Assembly: GCA_964399635.1 (NCBI GenBank)
Contig: CAYNRU010000007.1
Location: 62,001-126,000 of the forward strand
Direction of reading: 5' to 3'
Source: UBA4615 sp964399635
GTDB taxonomy: Bacteria; Pseudomonadota; Gammaproteobacteria; Burkholderiales; Burkholderiaceae_E
DNA length: 64,000 nucleotides
Numbering within the stretch: position 1 is the first letter of the stretch; each line of letters opens with the position of its first letter. The position numbers and the translations under genes were made by a program. This document shows positions 27,393-35,729 of the stretch, one piece after another. The notes under the pieces were generated by a model that saw nothing but the letters and a program-made list of their open reading frames with translations, was not told the DNA's origin and did no database searches.

Positions 27393-28961
27393 TCAGGGGT
27401 AGAACAGCGCGACCGAGTAGCCGGTCGGAGGCGGGCCGCCGTTCTCGAGCGCGAGCCTCAGCGGCCACTCGGAGCGCGCCTCGAGCCCGCGGCTCGCGAG
27501 CGGTGCGCCGACGAGGTAGGTCTCGGCGGGGATCACCTTGCGCACCAGCAGGCCGCCCGCGCTGTCGGTCAGGGTCAGCTCCATCGCCGGGAAGCCGACC
27601 GGATGGCCGCTCCGGTTGCGCAGCACCGCGCTCATCTGCAGCAGATTCGGCGCGCCGGCCGACTGCAGCTCGAAGGACTCGATGGTCAACGCCGACAGGT
27701 TGCGCGGCGGGGCGATCGAGAGGCCGAACGGCGACAACACGGCGGCCAGCGCGGGGGCCAGCGCCGGCACGGCCGAGGCGATCGCGTCGCGCCATCCGAT
27801 CGTCGCCTGCAGCGCGAGCAGCACCGACAGGCCGATCGCACCCATCCAGGCCGCCGGCGACAGGGCGAGCCCCAGGCCGCGCGTGCGCCGGCGCCTGGTC
27901 GAGAAGTAGTCGATCGCCGGCTCGGCCGGCGCCCCGACGGGCTCGGGCTCCGGCTCCGGCTCGGGCAGCCGCTCGGGTGCGCGCGCCGCGGCGACGGTAT
28001 CGGCGGCCCGCAACGGCGTCGCCATCGGCCCGGTCCGCTGCGGCGCGGGCAGGGGCTCGGGCTCGGGCGCCGCGGGCGGGAAGGGCGTCTCCGGGCGCAG
28101 CGGCACGCCGGGCGGCGGGATCGCAACCGGCCCGAGGTCGCCGCGGATGAAGGTCGTGGGCTCGATCGAGGAGCCCGCGCGGTGGGTCGACGTCGGCGGC
28201 ATGACGTCCGTCCGCTCGCCGGGGTTGGGACCGAATGCGGAGTCGGTCAGGAAGAACGCGGTCTTCAGGTCCTCGTCCGGGCTGATCACCGTCTGAGGGC
28301 CGGACCGCGTCGCCGGCAGGGTCGGCAGGGCGCCGGTGATGGTGTCGGGCGCCGCACACACCGGCGTGGCGGGCCTGCGGGCCGTGTCGGCGTCGCGCCC
28401 GCCATCGGCGTCGCCCGCATCCCTGCCCGCGCCATGCAGGTCGTCAGCCGCGGTCGCGGCCTCCCGGGGCCCGGCGAGCGGGGGCGGGGCCGGGGGCAGC
28501 AGCGCCGAGTCGTCGCGCAGCGAGCGTTCGTGGACGGCCGCGGCCGCTGCGGCCCAGGGATCGCCGCGCGGTGGCGCTGGCGGCTCGCCGAGCGGCATCG
28601 GACGGCTGGCGGGGGCCTGCCCGGCCGCGCTGTCCTGCGGTGCGGCGAGCGCCGCCCAGGGGGCGGCCGCTGCAGACGCGCGGAGCGACTCGGCGGTGGG
28701 CGTACCCGCGGCGGTCACCGGTCCGGACGGCGGGCGAATGCCGGGCGCCGCCGGCGCGGCGGGCTGCTGCGGCCCGTCGGTCGGCAGCCGCGCCGCGCGC
28801 TGCGCGGCCCGTGCGGCATCGTCCACGTAGCGCAGGTAGTCGATGCCCGAGAACACGTGCTGGCACACACCACAGCGCACGAGGCCGCGACGCAGCTTGA
28901 GCTGGTCGGGGACGACCTTGAAGCTGGTCTTGCATTGGGGGCAGGTGGTCGCGAGGGCCAT
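27393..28961 (-). CDS. Zinc-ribbon membrane protein with DUF3426 domain
   Basis: 522-residue protein in three parts. The N-terminus is an MJ0042-type zinc ribbon (CPQC at about 8-11 and CGVC at about 31-34). A Pro/Ala-rich, poorly conserved linker of about 280 residues follows. A transmembrane helix (about 370-390) leads into a C-terminal DUF3426 domain that would be periplasmic (LSALTIESFELQ to SVALFYP). The function is unknown. It sits 9 bp after prmA in the same direction, its usual place in Betaproteobacteria. The linker is a likely source of length variation. Confidence 0.85.
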   Translation of the reverse strand: MALATTCPQCKTSFKVVPDQLKLRRGLVRCGVCQHVFSGIDYLRYVDDAARAAQRAARLPTDGPQQPAAPAAPGIRPPSGPVTAAGTPTAESLRASAAAAPWAALAAPQDSAAGQAPASRPMPLGEPPAPPRGDPWAAAAAAVHERSLRDDSALLPPAPPPLAGPREAATAADDLHGAGRDAGDADGGRDADTARRPATPVCAAPDTITGALPTLPATRSGPQTVISPDEDLKTAFFLTDSAFGPNPGERTDVMPPTSTHRAGSSIEPTTFIRGDLGPVAIPPPGVPLRPETPFPPAAPEPEPLPAPQRTGPMATPLRAADTVAAARAPERLPEPEPEPEPVGAPAEPAIDYFSTRRRRTRGLGLALSPAAWMGAIGLSVLLALQATIGWRDAIASAVPALAPALAAVLSPFGLSIAPPRNLSALTIESFELQSAGAPNLLQMSAVLRNRSGHPVGFPAMELTLTDSAGGLLVRKVIPAETYLVGAPLASRGLEARSEWPLRLALENGGPPPTGYSVALFYP

Positions 28962-28970
28962 CGCTGCCGA

Positions 28971-29897
28971 TCATCTAGGTTTGGTGCCGGCCAGGCAAGC
29001 CCAACCGTCGGACTGCTCGAAGACTGTCAGCGGCAATCGATCTGCATAGGCCGCCGACACCTCGTCGACCTGTCGTGAGAGCACGCCCGACAGGACCAGC
29101 GAGCCGCCGGGACGCACCAGGTCGACGAGCATCGGCGCGAGCAGCTTCAGCGGGCTGGACAGAATGTTGGCGACCACCACGTCTGCCGGCTCGGGCCGGG
29201 GTTCGGTCGTGCCGCGCACGTCGATCTCGACGCGGTTGCGCTGTGCGTTGTCGCGGGTCGACAGCAGCGCCTGGGGGTCGATGTCGATGCCGGTCACGCG
29301 CCGCGCGCCGAGCCGCGCCGCAGCGATCGCAAGGATGCCCGAACCGCAGCCGTAGTCGATCACGGTCGCGGCCCTGGGCAGCTCGCGCTCGAGCCAGCCC
29401 AGGCACAGCCGCGTCGTGGGGTGACTGCCGGTGCCGAAGGCCAGCCCCGGGTCGAGCACGATCGAGATGCGCCCGTCGTCGGCCGCCTCGTGCCAGCTGG
29501 GCGTGATCACCAGCCGCTCGCCGATCGGGATCGGGTCGAACTGCGACTGCGTGAGCCGGACCCAGTCCTGGTCGGGCACGAAGCGGACCTCGCGCAGCGC
29601 CGGCACCGGGCAACCGAGCGCCGCGGCGCCGGCGGCCAGCACTGCGCCCGGGTCGTCGTCGGCGTCGAGCAGGGCGCAGAGCACCGTCCGCTGCCAGCCC
29701 AGGACCATGCTCGGCGCGGCCGCGGGCATGCCGGGCTCGCCGTAGAGCGGCTGCTCGTCGGGCGACTCGGCGTCGGCGTCCTCGGCCTGCACCGACAGGG
29801 CGCCCGCCTCGAGCAGCGCGTCGCTCCAGGGCTCGGCGTCGTCGCGGCCGACCTCGATCACCAGTTCGTGCCAGCCGCCCGGGGTCGCTGCGGTCAA
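28971..29897 (-). CDS. prmA: Ribosomal protein L11 methyltransferase
   Basis: 308-residue SAM-dependent enzyme that trimethylates amino groups of ribosomal protein L11. The N-terminal L11-binding domain starts WHELVIEVGRDDAEPWSDAL. The SAM-binding motif VIDYGCGSGILAIAA is near 173-187, and the catalytic-domain motif VVANILSSPLKLLAP near 240. The gene lies 4 bp downstream of accC and 9 bp upstream of the DUF3426 gene, so it is part of the aroQ-acc operon. Length and order are typical. Confidence 0.95.
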   Translation of the reverse strand: MTAATPGGWHELVIEVGRDDAEPWSDALLEAGALSVQAEDADAESPDEQPLYGEPGMPAAAPSMVLGWQRTVLCALLDADDDPGAVLAAGAAALGCPVPALREVRFVPDQDWVRLTQSQFDPIPIGERLVITPSWHEAADDGRISIVLDPGLAFGTGSHPTTRLCLGWLERELPRAATVIDYGCGSGILAIAAARLGARRVTGIDIDPQALLSTRDNAQRNRVEIDVRGTTEPRPEPADVVVANILSSPLKLLAPMLVDLVRPGGSLVLSGVLSRQVDEVSAAYADRLPLTVFEQSDGWACLAGTKPR

Positions 29898-29901
29898 GGC
29901 A

Positions 29902-31251
29902 TCACCCGTTGCGCTGCGCGAGCTTGTTCTCGAGGTAGTGGATCGACGTGCCGCCGGCCACGAAGCGTGCGTCGGCCAGCAGCTCGCGGTGCAGCGGCAG
30001 GTTGGTCTGGATGCCCTCGACCACCATCTCCGACAGCGCGATACGCATGCGCCGCAGCGCCTGATCCCGCGTGTCGCCGTAGGTGATGACCTTGCCGATC
30101 ATCGAGTCGTAGTTGGGCGGCACGAAGTAGTTGGCGTCCGCGTGCGAGTCGACGCGCACCCCGGGGCCGCCCGGCGGATGCCAGCCGGTGATGCGCCCGG
30201 GCGACGGCGTGAACTTGAACGGGTCCTCGGCGTTGATCCGGCATTCGATCGCATGGCCGCGGAACTCGATGTCGCGCTGCCGGAAGCCCAGCTTCTCGCC
30301 GGCGGCCACGCGGATCTGCTGCTGCACGATGTCGATGCCGGTGATCAGCTCGGTCACCGGATGCTCCACCTGCACGCGGGTGTTCATCTCGATGAAGTAG
30401 AACTCGCCGTCCTCGAACAGGAACTCGAAGGTGCCGGCGCCGCGGTAGCCGATCTTCTTGCAGGCGTCCACGCAGCGCGCGCCGATCCGGTCGATCAGCC
30501 GGCGCGCGATGCCCGGGGCAGGGGCCTCCTCGATCACCTTCTGGTGGCGCCGCTGCATCGAGCAGTCGCGCTCGCCGAGGTAGACCGCGTTGCGGAACTC
30601 GTCGGCCATCACCTGGATCTCGATGTGCCGCGGGTTCTCCAGGAACTTTTCGAGGTAGACGGCCGGGTTGCCGAAGGCCGCGCCCGCCTCGCTGCGGGTC
30701 ATCGTGACCGCGTTGAGCAGCGCCGCCTCGGTGTAGACGACACGCATGCCGCGCCCGCCGCCCCCGCCCGAGGCCTTGATGATCACCGGGTAGCCGACCG
30801 CGCGGGCGATCCGGATGACCTCCTTGCCGTCCTCGGGCAGCGCACCCTCGGAGCCGGGCACCACCGGCACGCCGGCCGCCCGCATCGCGTCCTTGGCGCT
30901 GACCTTGTCGCCCATGATCCGGATCGACTCGGGCCGCGGGCCGATGAACACGAATCCGCTCTTCTCGACCCGCTCGGCGAAGTCGGCGTTTTCGGAGAGG
31001 AAGCCGTAGCCCGGATGGATGGCTTCGGAGTCGGTGACCTCCGCGGCGCTGATGATCGCCGGGATGTTCAGGTAGCTCTCGCGGGAGGGCGCCGGACCGA
31101 TGCAGACCGATTCGTCGGCGAGCTTGACGTACTTCGCCTCGGTGTCCGCCTCGGAGTGGACGACCACCGTCTTGATGCCGAGCTCCCGGCAGGCCCGCTG
31201 AATGCGCAGTGCGATCTCGCCCCGGTTGGCGATCAGGATCTTGTCGAACAT
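29902..31251 (-). CDS. accC: Acetyl-CoA carboxylase, biotin carboxylase subunit
   Basis: 449-residue ATP-grasp enzyme that carboxylates biotin on AccB, the first half of malonyl-CoA formation. It shows MFDKILIANRGEIALRI at the start, the glycine-rich ATP loop KASGGGGGRGMR near 160, the active-site stretch EMNTRVQVEHPVTE near 288, and ECRINAEDP. All are intact and the length is normal. It follows accB by 4 bp. The AccA/AccD carboxyltransferase subunits are not in this window. Confidence 0.97.
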   Translation of the reverse strand: MFDKILIANRGEIALRIQRACRELGIKTVVVHSEADTEAKYVKLADESVCIGPAPSRESYLNIPAIISAAEVTDSEAIHPGYGFLSENADFAERVEKSGFVFIGPRPESIRIMGDKVSAKDAMRAAGVPVVPGSEGALPEDGKEVIRIARAVGYPVIIKASGGGGGRGMRVVYTEAALLNAVTMTRSEAGAAFGNPAVYLEKFLENPRHIEIQVMADEFRNAVYLGERDCSMQRRHQKVIEEAPAPGIARRLIDRIGARCVDACKKIGYRGAGTFEFLFEDGEFYFIEMNTRVQVEHPVTELITGIDIVQQQIRVAAGEKLGFRQRDIEFRGHAIECRINAEDPFKFTPSPGRITGWHPPGGPGVRVDSHADANYFVPPNYDSMIGKVITYGDTRDQALRRMRIALSEMVVEGIQTNLPLHRELLADARFVAGGTSIHYLENKLAQRNG

Positions 31252-31255
31252 CGAC

Positions 31256-31735
<480 letters not shown>

Positions 31736-31751
31736 CGGAGTTTTCCCTGGG

Positions 31752-32216
31752 CTAGGAGCGATCGTCGGCTCGGCGCCGGATCGTCTCGATTGCAAACTGC
31801 AGTGCGCAGCGGTAGCCAGCCGGACCGAGTCCGGCGATCACGCCGACGGCCAGGTCGGAGAAGTAGGAGTGATGGCGAAACGGCTCTCGCCGGTGGACGT
31901 TGGAGAGATGCACCTCGACGAAAGGAATCCCGATGCCTGCGAGTGCGTCGCGGATCGCGACGCTGGTGTGCGTGAACGCAGCAGGATTGATGACGATGAA
32001 CTCGACTGCGGCGTCGCGCGCCGCATGGATGCGCTCGACGAGCGCACCTTCGAAGTTGCTCTGGAAGGATTCGACGCGGACCCCGGCCGCTGCGCCCTCG
32101 TCGGCGAGCATGCGGTCGATCTGGGCGAGGGTGGTGGCGCCGTAGATGCCCGGTTCGCGCGTGCCGAGCAGGTTCAGGTTGGGCCCATGCAGCACCCAGA
32201 TCGTCTCGTCCATCAA
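31752..32216 (-). CDS. aroQ: 3-dehydroquinate dehydratase, type II
   Basis: 154-residue dodecameric enzyme of the shikimate pathway that dehydrates 3-dehydroquinate. It has VLHGPNLNLLGTREPGIYG near the N-terminus with the catalytic tyrosine Y25, the EFIVINPAAFTHTSVAI stretch and VHLSNVHRRE with the catalytic histidine. It begins with two Met codons; either could be used. A later shikimate-pathway gene, aroE, lies 15 kb away on the other strand. Confidence 0.95.
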   Translation of the reverse strand: MMDETIWVLHGPNLNLLGTREPGIYGATTLAQIDRMLADEGAAAGVRVESFQSNFEGALVERIHAARDAAVEFIVINPAAFTHTSVAIRDALAGIGIPFVEVHLSNVHRREPFRHHSYFSDLAVGVIAGLGPAGYRCALQFAIETIRRRADDRS

Positions 32217-32246
32217 ATCGCTGCAGTTTCGACGAAGTTGGCGCGT

Positions 32247-32276
32247 ATTGTGCGCCGGGGCGGCGGGGACTGTCTA
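32247..32276 (-). promoter_or_regulatory. Promoter of the aroQ-accB-accC operon
   Basis: On the minus strand TAGACA (32276-32271) and CACAAT (32252-32247) are 18 bp apart. The -35 matches consensus at 5 of 6, and the predicted leader is about 24 nt. It lies in the 117-bp gap between tlpA and aroQ, which separates the acc operon from the upstream tlpA pair. Confidence 0.5.
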
Positions 32277-32333
32277 GCCTGCGAGTTTCCACCGGTGCGG
32301 CGGCGCCGCACGAACAAGCGGTCGGGCCGTCGA

Positions 32334-32879
32334 TCAGGCGGCCAGTTCCAGCGCTATCGGGCGCAGCCGGGCCAGGTCGATCCGGCCGAGGATGCGCTGC
32401 GCAATCCGGCCATGGCGTCCGATCAGCACGGTGAAGGGCAGCGCGCCCGACGTGTTCCCGAACTGCCTCGCCAACTCGGTGCCGCTCATACCGGCAACCA
32501 CCAGTGGATAAGTAACCGGCTTTTTGGATGCGAATTCGGCGATTTTGCCTGGGGAGTCGATGCCGATGCCTACCATGCGCACGCGCCCGCCGAGCTCCGC
32601 GTGCAGCGCCGACAGCTCGGGCATCTCCTCGACGCAGGGCGGGCACCAGGTCGCCCAGAAGTTCAGGATCAGCGGCTGGCCGGCGAGCTGCGCGAATGCG
32701 TAGGGCTGGCCGGCCGAGTCGGGCAGGGTCTGCGCCAGGAGCAGCGCGACCGCGTCGTCGGCCGCATCGGAGGGCGTGGTCCTGCGCCAGGCCACCGCGG
32801 CGCCGAGCGCGGCGGCGCCGATCGCCACGCCGGCGCCGAGCAGCAGGCGCCGGCTCCGGGGGGCGGGTCCGGCGCTCAC
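32334..32879 (-). CDS. TlpA-like thiol-disulfide oxidoreductase
   Basis: 181-residue thioredoxin-fold protein. A membrane anchor or signal (about 10-31) would place it on the periplasmic side. The active site WATWCPPC has C79 and C82. TlpA/ResA-like proteins reduce disulfides, for example during cytochrome c maturation. It overlaps the upstream 222-residue gene by 4 nt, so the two are co-expressed. A specific client cannot be named; the CcsA-like gene 17 kb away is a possible relation only. Confidence 0.9.
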   Translation of the reverse strand: MSAGPAPRSRRLLLGAGVAIGAAALGAAVAWRRTTPSDAADDAVALLLAQTLPDSAGQPYAFAQLAGQPLILNFWATWCPPCVEEMPELSALHAELGGRVRMVGIGIDSPGKIAEFASKKPVTYPLVVAGMSGTELARQFGNTSGALPFTVLIGRHGRIAQRILGRIDLARLRPIALELAA

Positions 32880-33544
32880 CGGTCGGCCTCGCCGTGTGCG
32901 GCGATCAGTCGCTCGACGCCCGCCGCATCGCCCCGCTCGGCCGGCACGCCGCGCAGGGCGCCGCGCAAGTCGTTCTGGGGGTACAGCGACAGCATCACCG
33001 GCTCGCCGCGCCAGGTCAGCATGAGCGCCTCGACGTCGGGCCGGCCGCCGTCGCCGCGGAAGTGCGCCACCTCGCCGACCTCGAAGTCGAGCCCGTCGTT
33101 GAGCAGCCCGATCGCCACCGCCTTGACGTCATCATGGAACAATTGCAGGTGGATCGGCGCATGTTCGGCGACGATGCCCTTCCAGACGGCGCCGGTCAGA
33201 TAGGGCTGGAACTCACCCAGCCGATGCATCAGCGCCAGCGCGACGCGTCGCATGCGTGCGACGCGCGCCGGGTGGCCGTCGTCGAAGAGCGCCAGGTGCT
33301 CGCGCAGCGCGACATCGATCTCGGCGTTGTCGGGCATCGCCCCGCGCGGCGCGGACCGGTCGTCGAGCAGGGTCTGCACGGCCTTGCGCTTGGCGCTGCC
33401 GTAGTCGAGACCGGTATCGGCGATCAGCCGGGCCGCGGCGATGGCGATCTCCTGGCGCAGCGGATCGGCGCCCGGCGCGATCGTCGGTTCGGGGGTGCCG
33501 GGCGGACGCGGGATCCGGTCGGCAGGCAGGACGGGATCTGGCAT
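32876..33544 (-). CDS. Conserved protein of unknown function
   Basis: I do not recognise this 222-residue protein by name. It is soluble, with no signal or membrane helix. It has a Pro-rich start, then a helical region (LRQEIAIAAARLIADTGLDYGSAKRKAVQTLL) and a C-terminal alpha/beta-looking half (PIHLQLFHDDVKAVAIGLLN, VEALMLTWRGEPVMLSLYPQ). The codon use is like its neighbours and the frame is clean. It is translationally coupled to tlpA (4-nt overlap) and diverges from mpl, with 90 bp between starts. That position suggests a conserved betaproteobacterial gene rather than a spurious frame. Confidence 0.75.
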   Translation of the reverse strand: MPDPVLPADRIPRPPGTPEPTIAPGADPLRQEIAIAAARLIADTGLDYGSAKRKAVQTLLDDRSAPRGAMPDNAEIDVALREHLALFDDGHPARVARMRRVALALMHRLGEFQPYLTGAVWKGIVAEHAPIHLQLFHDDVKAVAIGLLNDGLDFEVGEVAHFRGDGGRPDVEALMLTWRGEPVMLSLYPQNDLRGALRGVPAERGDAAGVERLIAAHGEADR

Positions 33545-33619
33545 GGGCGATACGGCCGAGGCAGGTGTGCAGCGGGTCCGGAAGGGCACGAAGGACTGGG
33601 TCCGAGTGTATCCGAACGG

Positions 33620-33625
33620 TAGAAT
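33620..33625 (+). promoter_or_regulatory. -10 box just before mpl
   Basis: TAGAAT lies 9 nt before the mpl ATG at 33635, separated by GCGACCCCC. The predicted start leaves about 3 nt of leader, and there is no ribosome site. The -35 is poor. Confidence 0.45.
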
Positions 33626-33634
33626 GCGACCCCC

Positions 33635-34999
33635 ATGCACCTCCACATCCTAGGCATCTGCGGCACCTTCATGGGCGGCCTCGCGGCCATCGCCCGCGAG
33701 GCAGGCCACCGCGTCACCGGCTGCGACGCCAACGTCTATCCGCCGATGAGCGACCAGCTCCGGGCGCTCGGCATCGACCTGATCGAGGGCTTCGACGCCT
33801 CGCAGCTCGCGCTCGCGCCGGACGCCTGGGTGATCGGCAACGTGGTGTCCCGCGGCAATCCGCTGATGGAGGCCATCCTCGACGCCCGCCAGCCCTATGT
33901 TTCCGGTCCGCAGTGGCTGGCCGAGAACGTGCTCGCCGGGCGCTGGGTGCTGGCCGTGGCCGGCACTCACGGCAAGACCACGACCGCGTCGCTGCTCGCC
34001 TGGATCCTCGAGGCCTGCGACCGCTCGCCGGGCTTCCTGATCGGCGGGGTGCCGATGAACTTTCCGTTCTCGGCCCGGCTCGCCCAGCCGCAGGCGCCCT
34101 TCGTGATCGAGGCGGACGAGTACGACACGGCCTTCTTCGACAAGCGGTCCAAGTTCGTCCACTACCGGCCGATGACCGCGATCCTGAACAACCTCGAGTT
34201 CGATCACGCCGACATCTTTCCGGATCTGGCCTCGATCGAGACGCAGTTCCATCACCTGGTGCGAACCGTGCCGCGCAGCGGCCGGCTGGTCGTCAACGGC
34301 GCGGTGCCGGCGCTCGAGCGGGTCCTGGCCCGCGGCGCCTGGAGCGAGCGGGTCGACTTCGACACGCCCGGCGGCTGGCACGCCGAGGGCGTCGTCGAGT
34401 CGCCCGACGCCACTGGGTTCGACGTGCTGCGCGGCGCGCAGCACCTGGGCCGCTGCCGGCTGCCGCTGGCCGGCCGCCACAACCGCGCCAACGCGATCGC
34501 GGCGGTCGCGGCCGCCGAGCACCTGGGCATCGCCCCCGCCGACGCGATCGCCGCGCTCGGACGCTTCGGCGGTGTGCGCCGCCGCCTCGAGGTGCGCGGC
34601 ACGGCGGGCGGGGTGACGGTGATCGATGACTTCGCCCACCATCCGAGCGCGATCGAGACCACAATCGACGGGCTGCGCGCCCGCCTGGCGCCCGGCGAGC
34701 GCATCCTCGCGGTCATCGAGCCGCGCTCCAACACCATGAAGCTCGGCGCGATGAAGGCGCTGCTGCCCGGCAGCCTCGAGGGCGCCGAGCGGACCTACTG
34801 CTTCGGCGGCGGGCTCGGCTGGGATGCCGCGCAGGCGCTCGCCCCGCTGGGCGCGCGGGCGAGCGTCCACACCGAGCTGCCTTCGCTGGTGGCCGCGGTG
34901 GCCGCCGAGGCGCGGCCAGGCGACCGGGTGCTGGTGATGAGCAACGGCAGCTTCGGCGGCATCCACGGGCTGCTGCTCGATGCGCTCGGGCGCCGCTGA
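33635..34999 (+). CDS. mpl: UDP-N-acetylmuramate:L-alanyl-gamma-D-glutamyl-meso-DAP ligase
   Basis: 454-residue Mur ligase-family enzyme that re-attaches recycled murein tripeptide to UDP-MurNAc. The N-terminus MHLHILGICGTFMGGLA is typical of Mpl. The ATP loop AGTHGKTTT is at 109-117, EADEYDTAFFDKRSKF in the centre, and DDFAHHPSAIETTI near 333. The tripeptide it uses is set free after AmpD action, and ampD is encoded 14 kb upstream. yqiA follows 7 bp after the stop. Confidence 0.95.
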   Translation: MHLHILGICGTFMGGLAAIAREAGHRVTGCDANVYPPMSDQLRALGIDLIEGFDASQLALAPDAWVIGNVVSRGNPLMEAILDARQPYVSGPQWLAENVLAGRWVLAVAGTHGKTTTASLLAWILEACDRSPGFLIGGVPMNFPFSARLAQPQAPFVIEADEYDTAFFDKRSKFVHYRPMTAILNNLEFDHADIFPDLASIETQFHHLVRTVPRSGRLVVNGAVPALERVLARGAWSERVDFDTPGGWHAEGVVESPDATGFDVLRGAQHLGRCRLPLAGRHNRANAIAAVAAAEHLGIAPADAIAALGRFGGVRRRLEVRGTAGGVTVIDDFAHHPSAIETTIDGLRARLAPGERILAVIEPRSNTMKLGAMKALLPGSLEGAERTYCFGGGLGWDAAQALAPLGARASVHTELPSLVAAVAAEARPGDRVLVMSNGSFGGIHGLLLDALGRR

Positions 35000-35006
35000 C
35001 CGGCCG

Positions 35007-35588
35007 ATGCTCCTCTACCTGCACGGCTTTCGCTCCTCGCCGGCCTCCTTCAAGGCGCGGCTGCTCGCCGAGCGCATGGCCGCGCTTGGCCGCTCCGGGG
35101 AGTACGCCTGCCCGCAGCTGCCGGTTTCGCCGCGCGAGGCGCTCGAGCTTGTCGAGCGCGGCTGGGCGCCGGGCCCGGCCGACACACTGGTCGGCAGCTC
35201 GCTCGGCGGCTGCTATGCGACGCGACTCGCCGAGCGGCACGGCTGCAGGGCGGTGCTGCTGAACCCAGCCACGCGCCCGGCAGCGGGCCTCGCCCGCTAC
35301 CTCGGCCCGCAGACGGGGTTCCACGACCCGTCGGTGTCGTTCGAGCTGACGCCCGTGCACCTGGACGAGTTGCGCCCGATCGAGGTCGACCGCATCACCC
35401 GCCCCGAGCGCTACTTCCTGATCGCCTCGACCGGCGACGAACTGCTCGACTGGCGAGAGATGGTTGCGGCCTACCCCGGTGCGCGGCACACCGTGATCCA
35501 GGGCAGCGACCACGGCATGTCGGACTTCGCCGGGCACATGGACGCGGTACTGGCCTTCGCGGGCATCCTGCCCGGGCCGGTGGCCTGA
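35007..35588 (+). CDS. yqiA: YqiA/YcfP family alpha/beta fold esterase
   Basis: 193-residue small alpha/beta hydrolase. It begins MLLYLHGFRSSPASFK, has the nucleophile elbow GSSLGG (63-68, S65) and a C-terminal SDHGMSDF with the catalytic histidine. These are hallmarks of the UPF0227 YqiA/YcfP group, esterases of unknown physiological substrate. It starts 7 bp after mpl and is probably co-transcribed with it. Confidence 0.88.
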   Translation: MLLYLHGFRSSPASFKARLLAERMAALGRSGEYACPQLPVSPREALELVERGWAPGPADTLVGSSLGGCYATRLAERHGCRAVLLNPATRPAAGLARYLGPQTGFHDPSVSFELTPVHLDELRPIEVDRITRPERYFLIASTGDELLDWREMVAAYPGARHTVIQGSDHGMSDFAGHMDAVLAFAGILPGPVA

Positions 35589-35659
35589 GCGCGACCGGCC
35601 GGACGGGCCGAGCGGCCCGGCATGGCTGCCCCGGGACAGCTGACCCACCGCCCCCGCGG

Positions 35660-35729
35660 CAGCCGCCCCGCGACCCTACCAGCCGCCCGCGCGTCAGCCG
35701 CCCCGCGACCGTACCAGCCGCCCTGGCGT
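35660..35729. repeat. 35-bp tandem duplication over the amidohydrolase 3' end
   Basis: Two adjacent 35-bp copies (35660-35694 and 35695-35729) differ at about 4 positions. The right copy encodes the last residues and stop-proximal sequence of the deacylase; the left copy lies just beyond its stop. This is a small local duplication that did not change the frame. Confidence 0.8.

Noticed and set aside
32334..33544. Toxin-antitoxin pair formed by the tlpA and unknown overlapping genes
   Set aside because: The first gene has a clear thioredoxin fold with WATWCPPC and a membrane anchor, and the second is too long and lacks antitoxin features.
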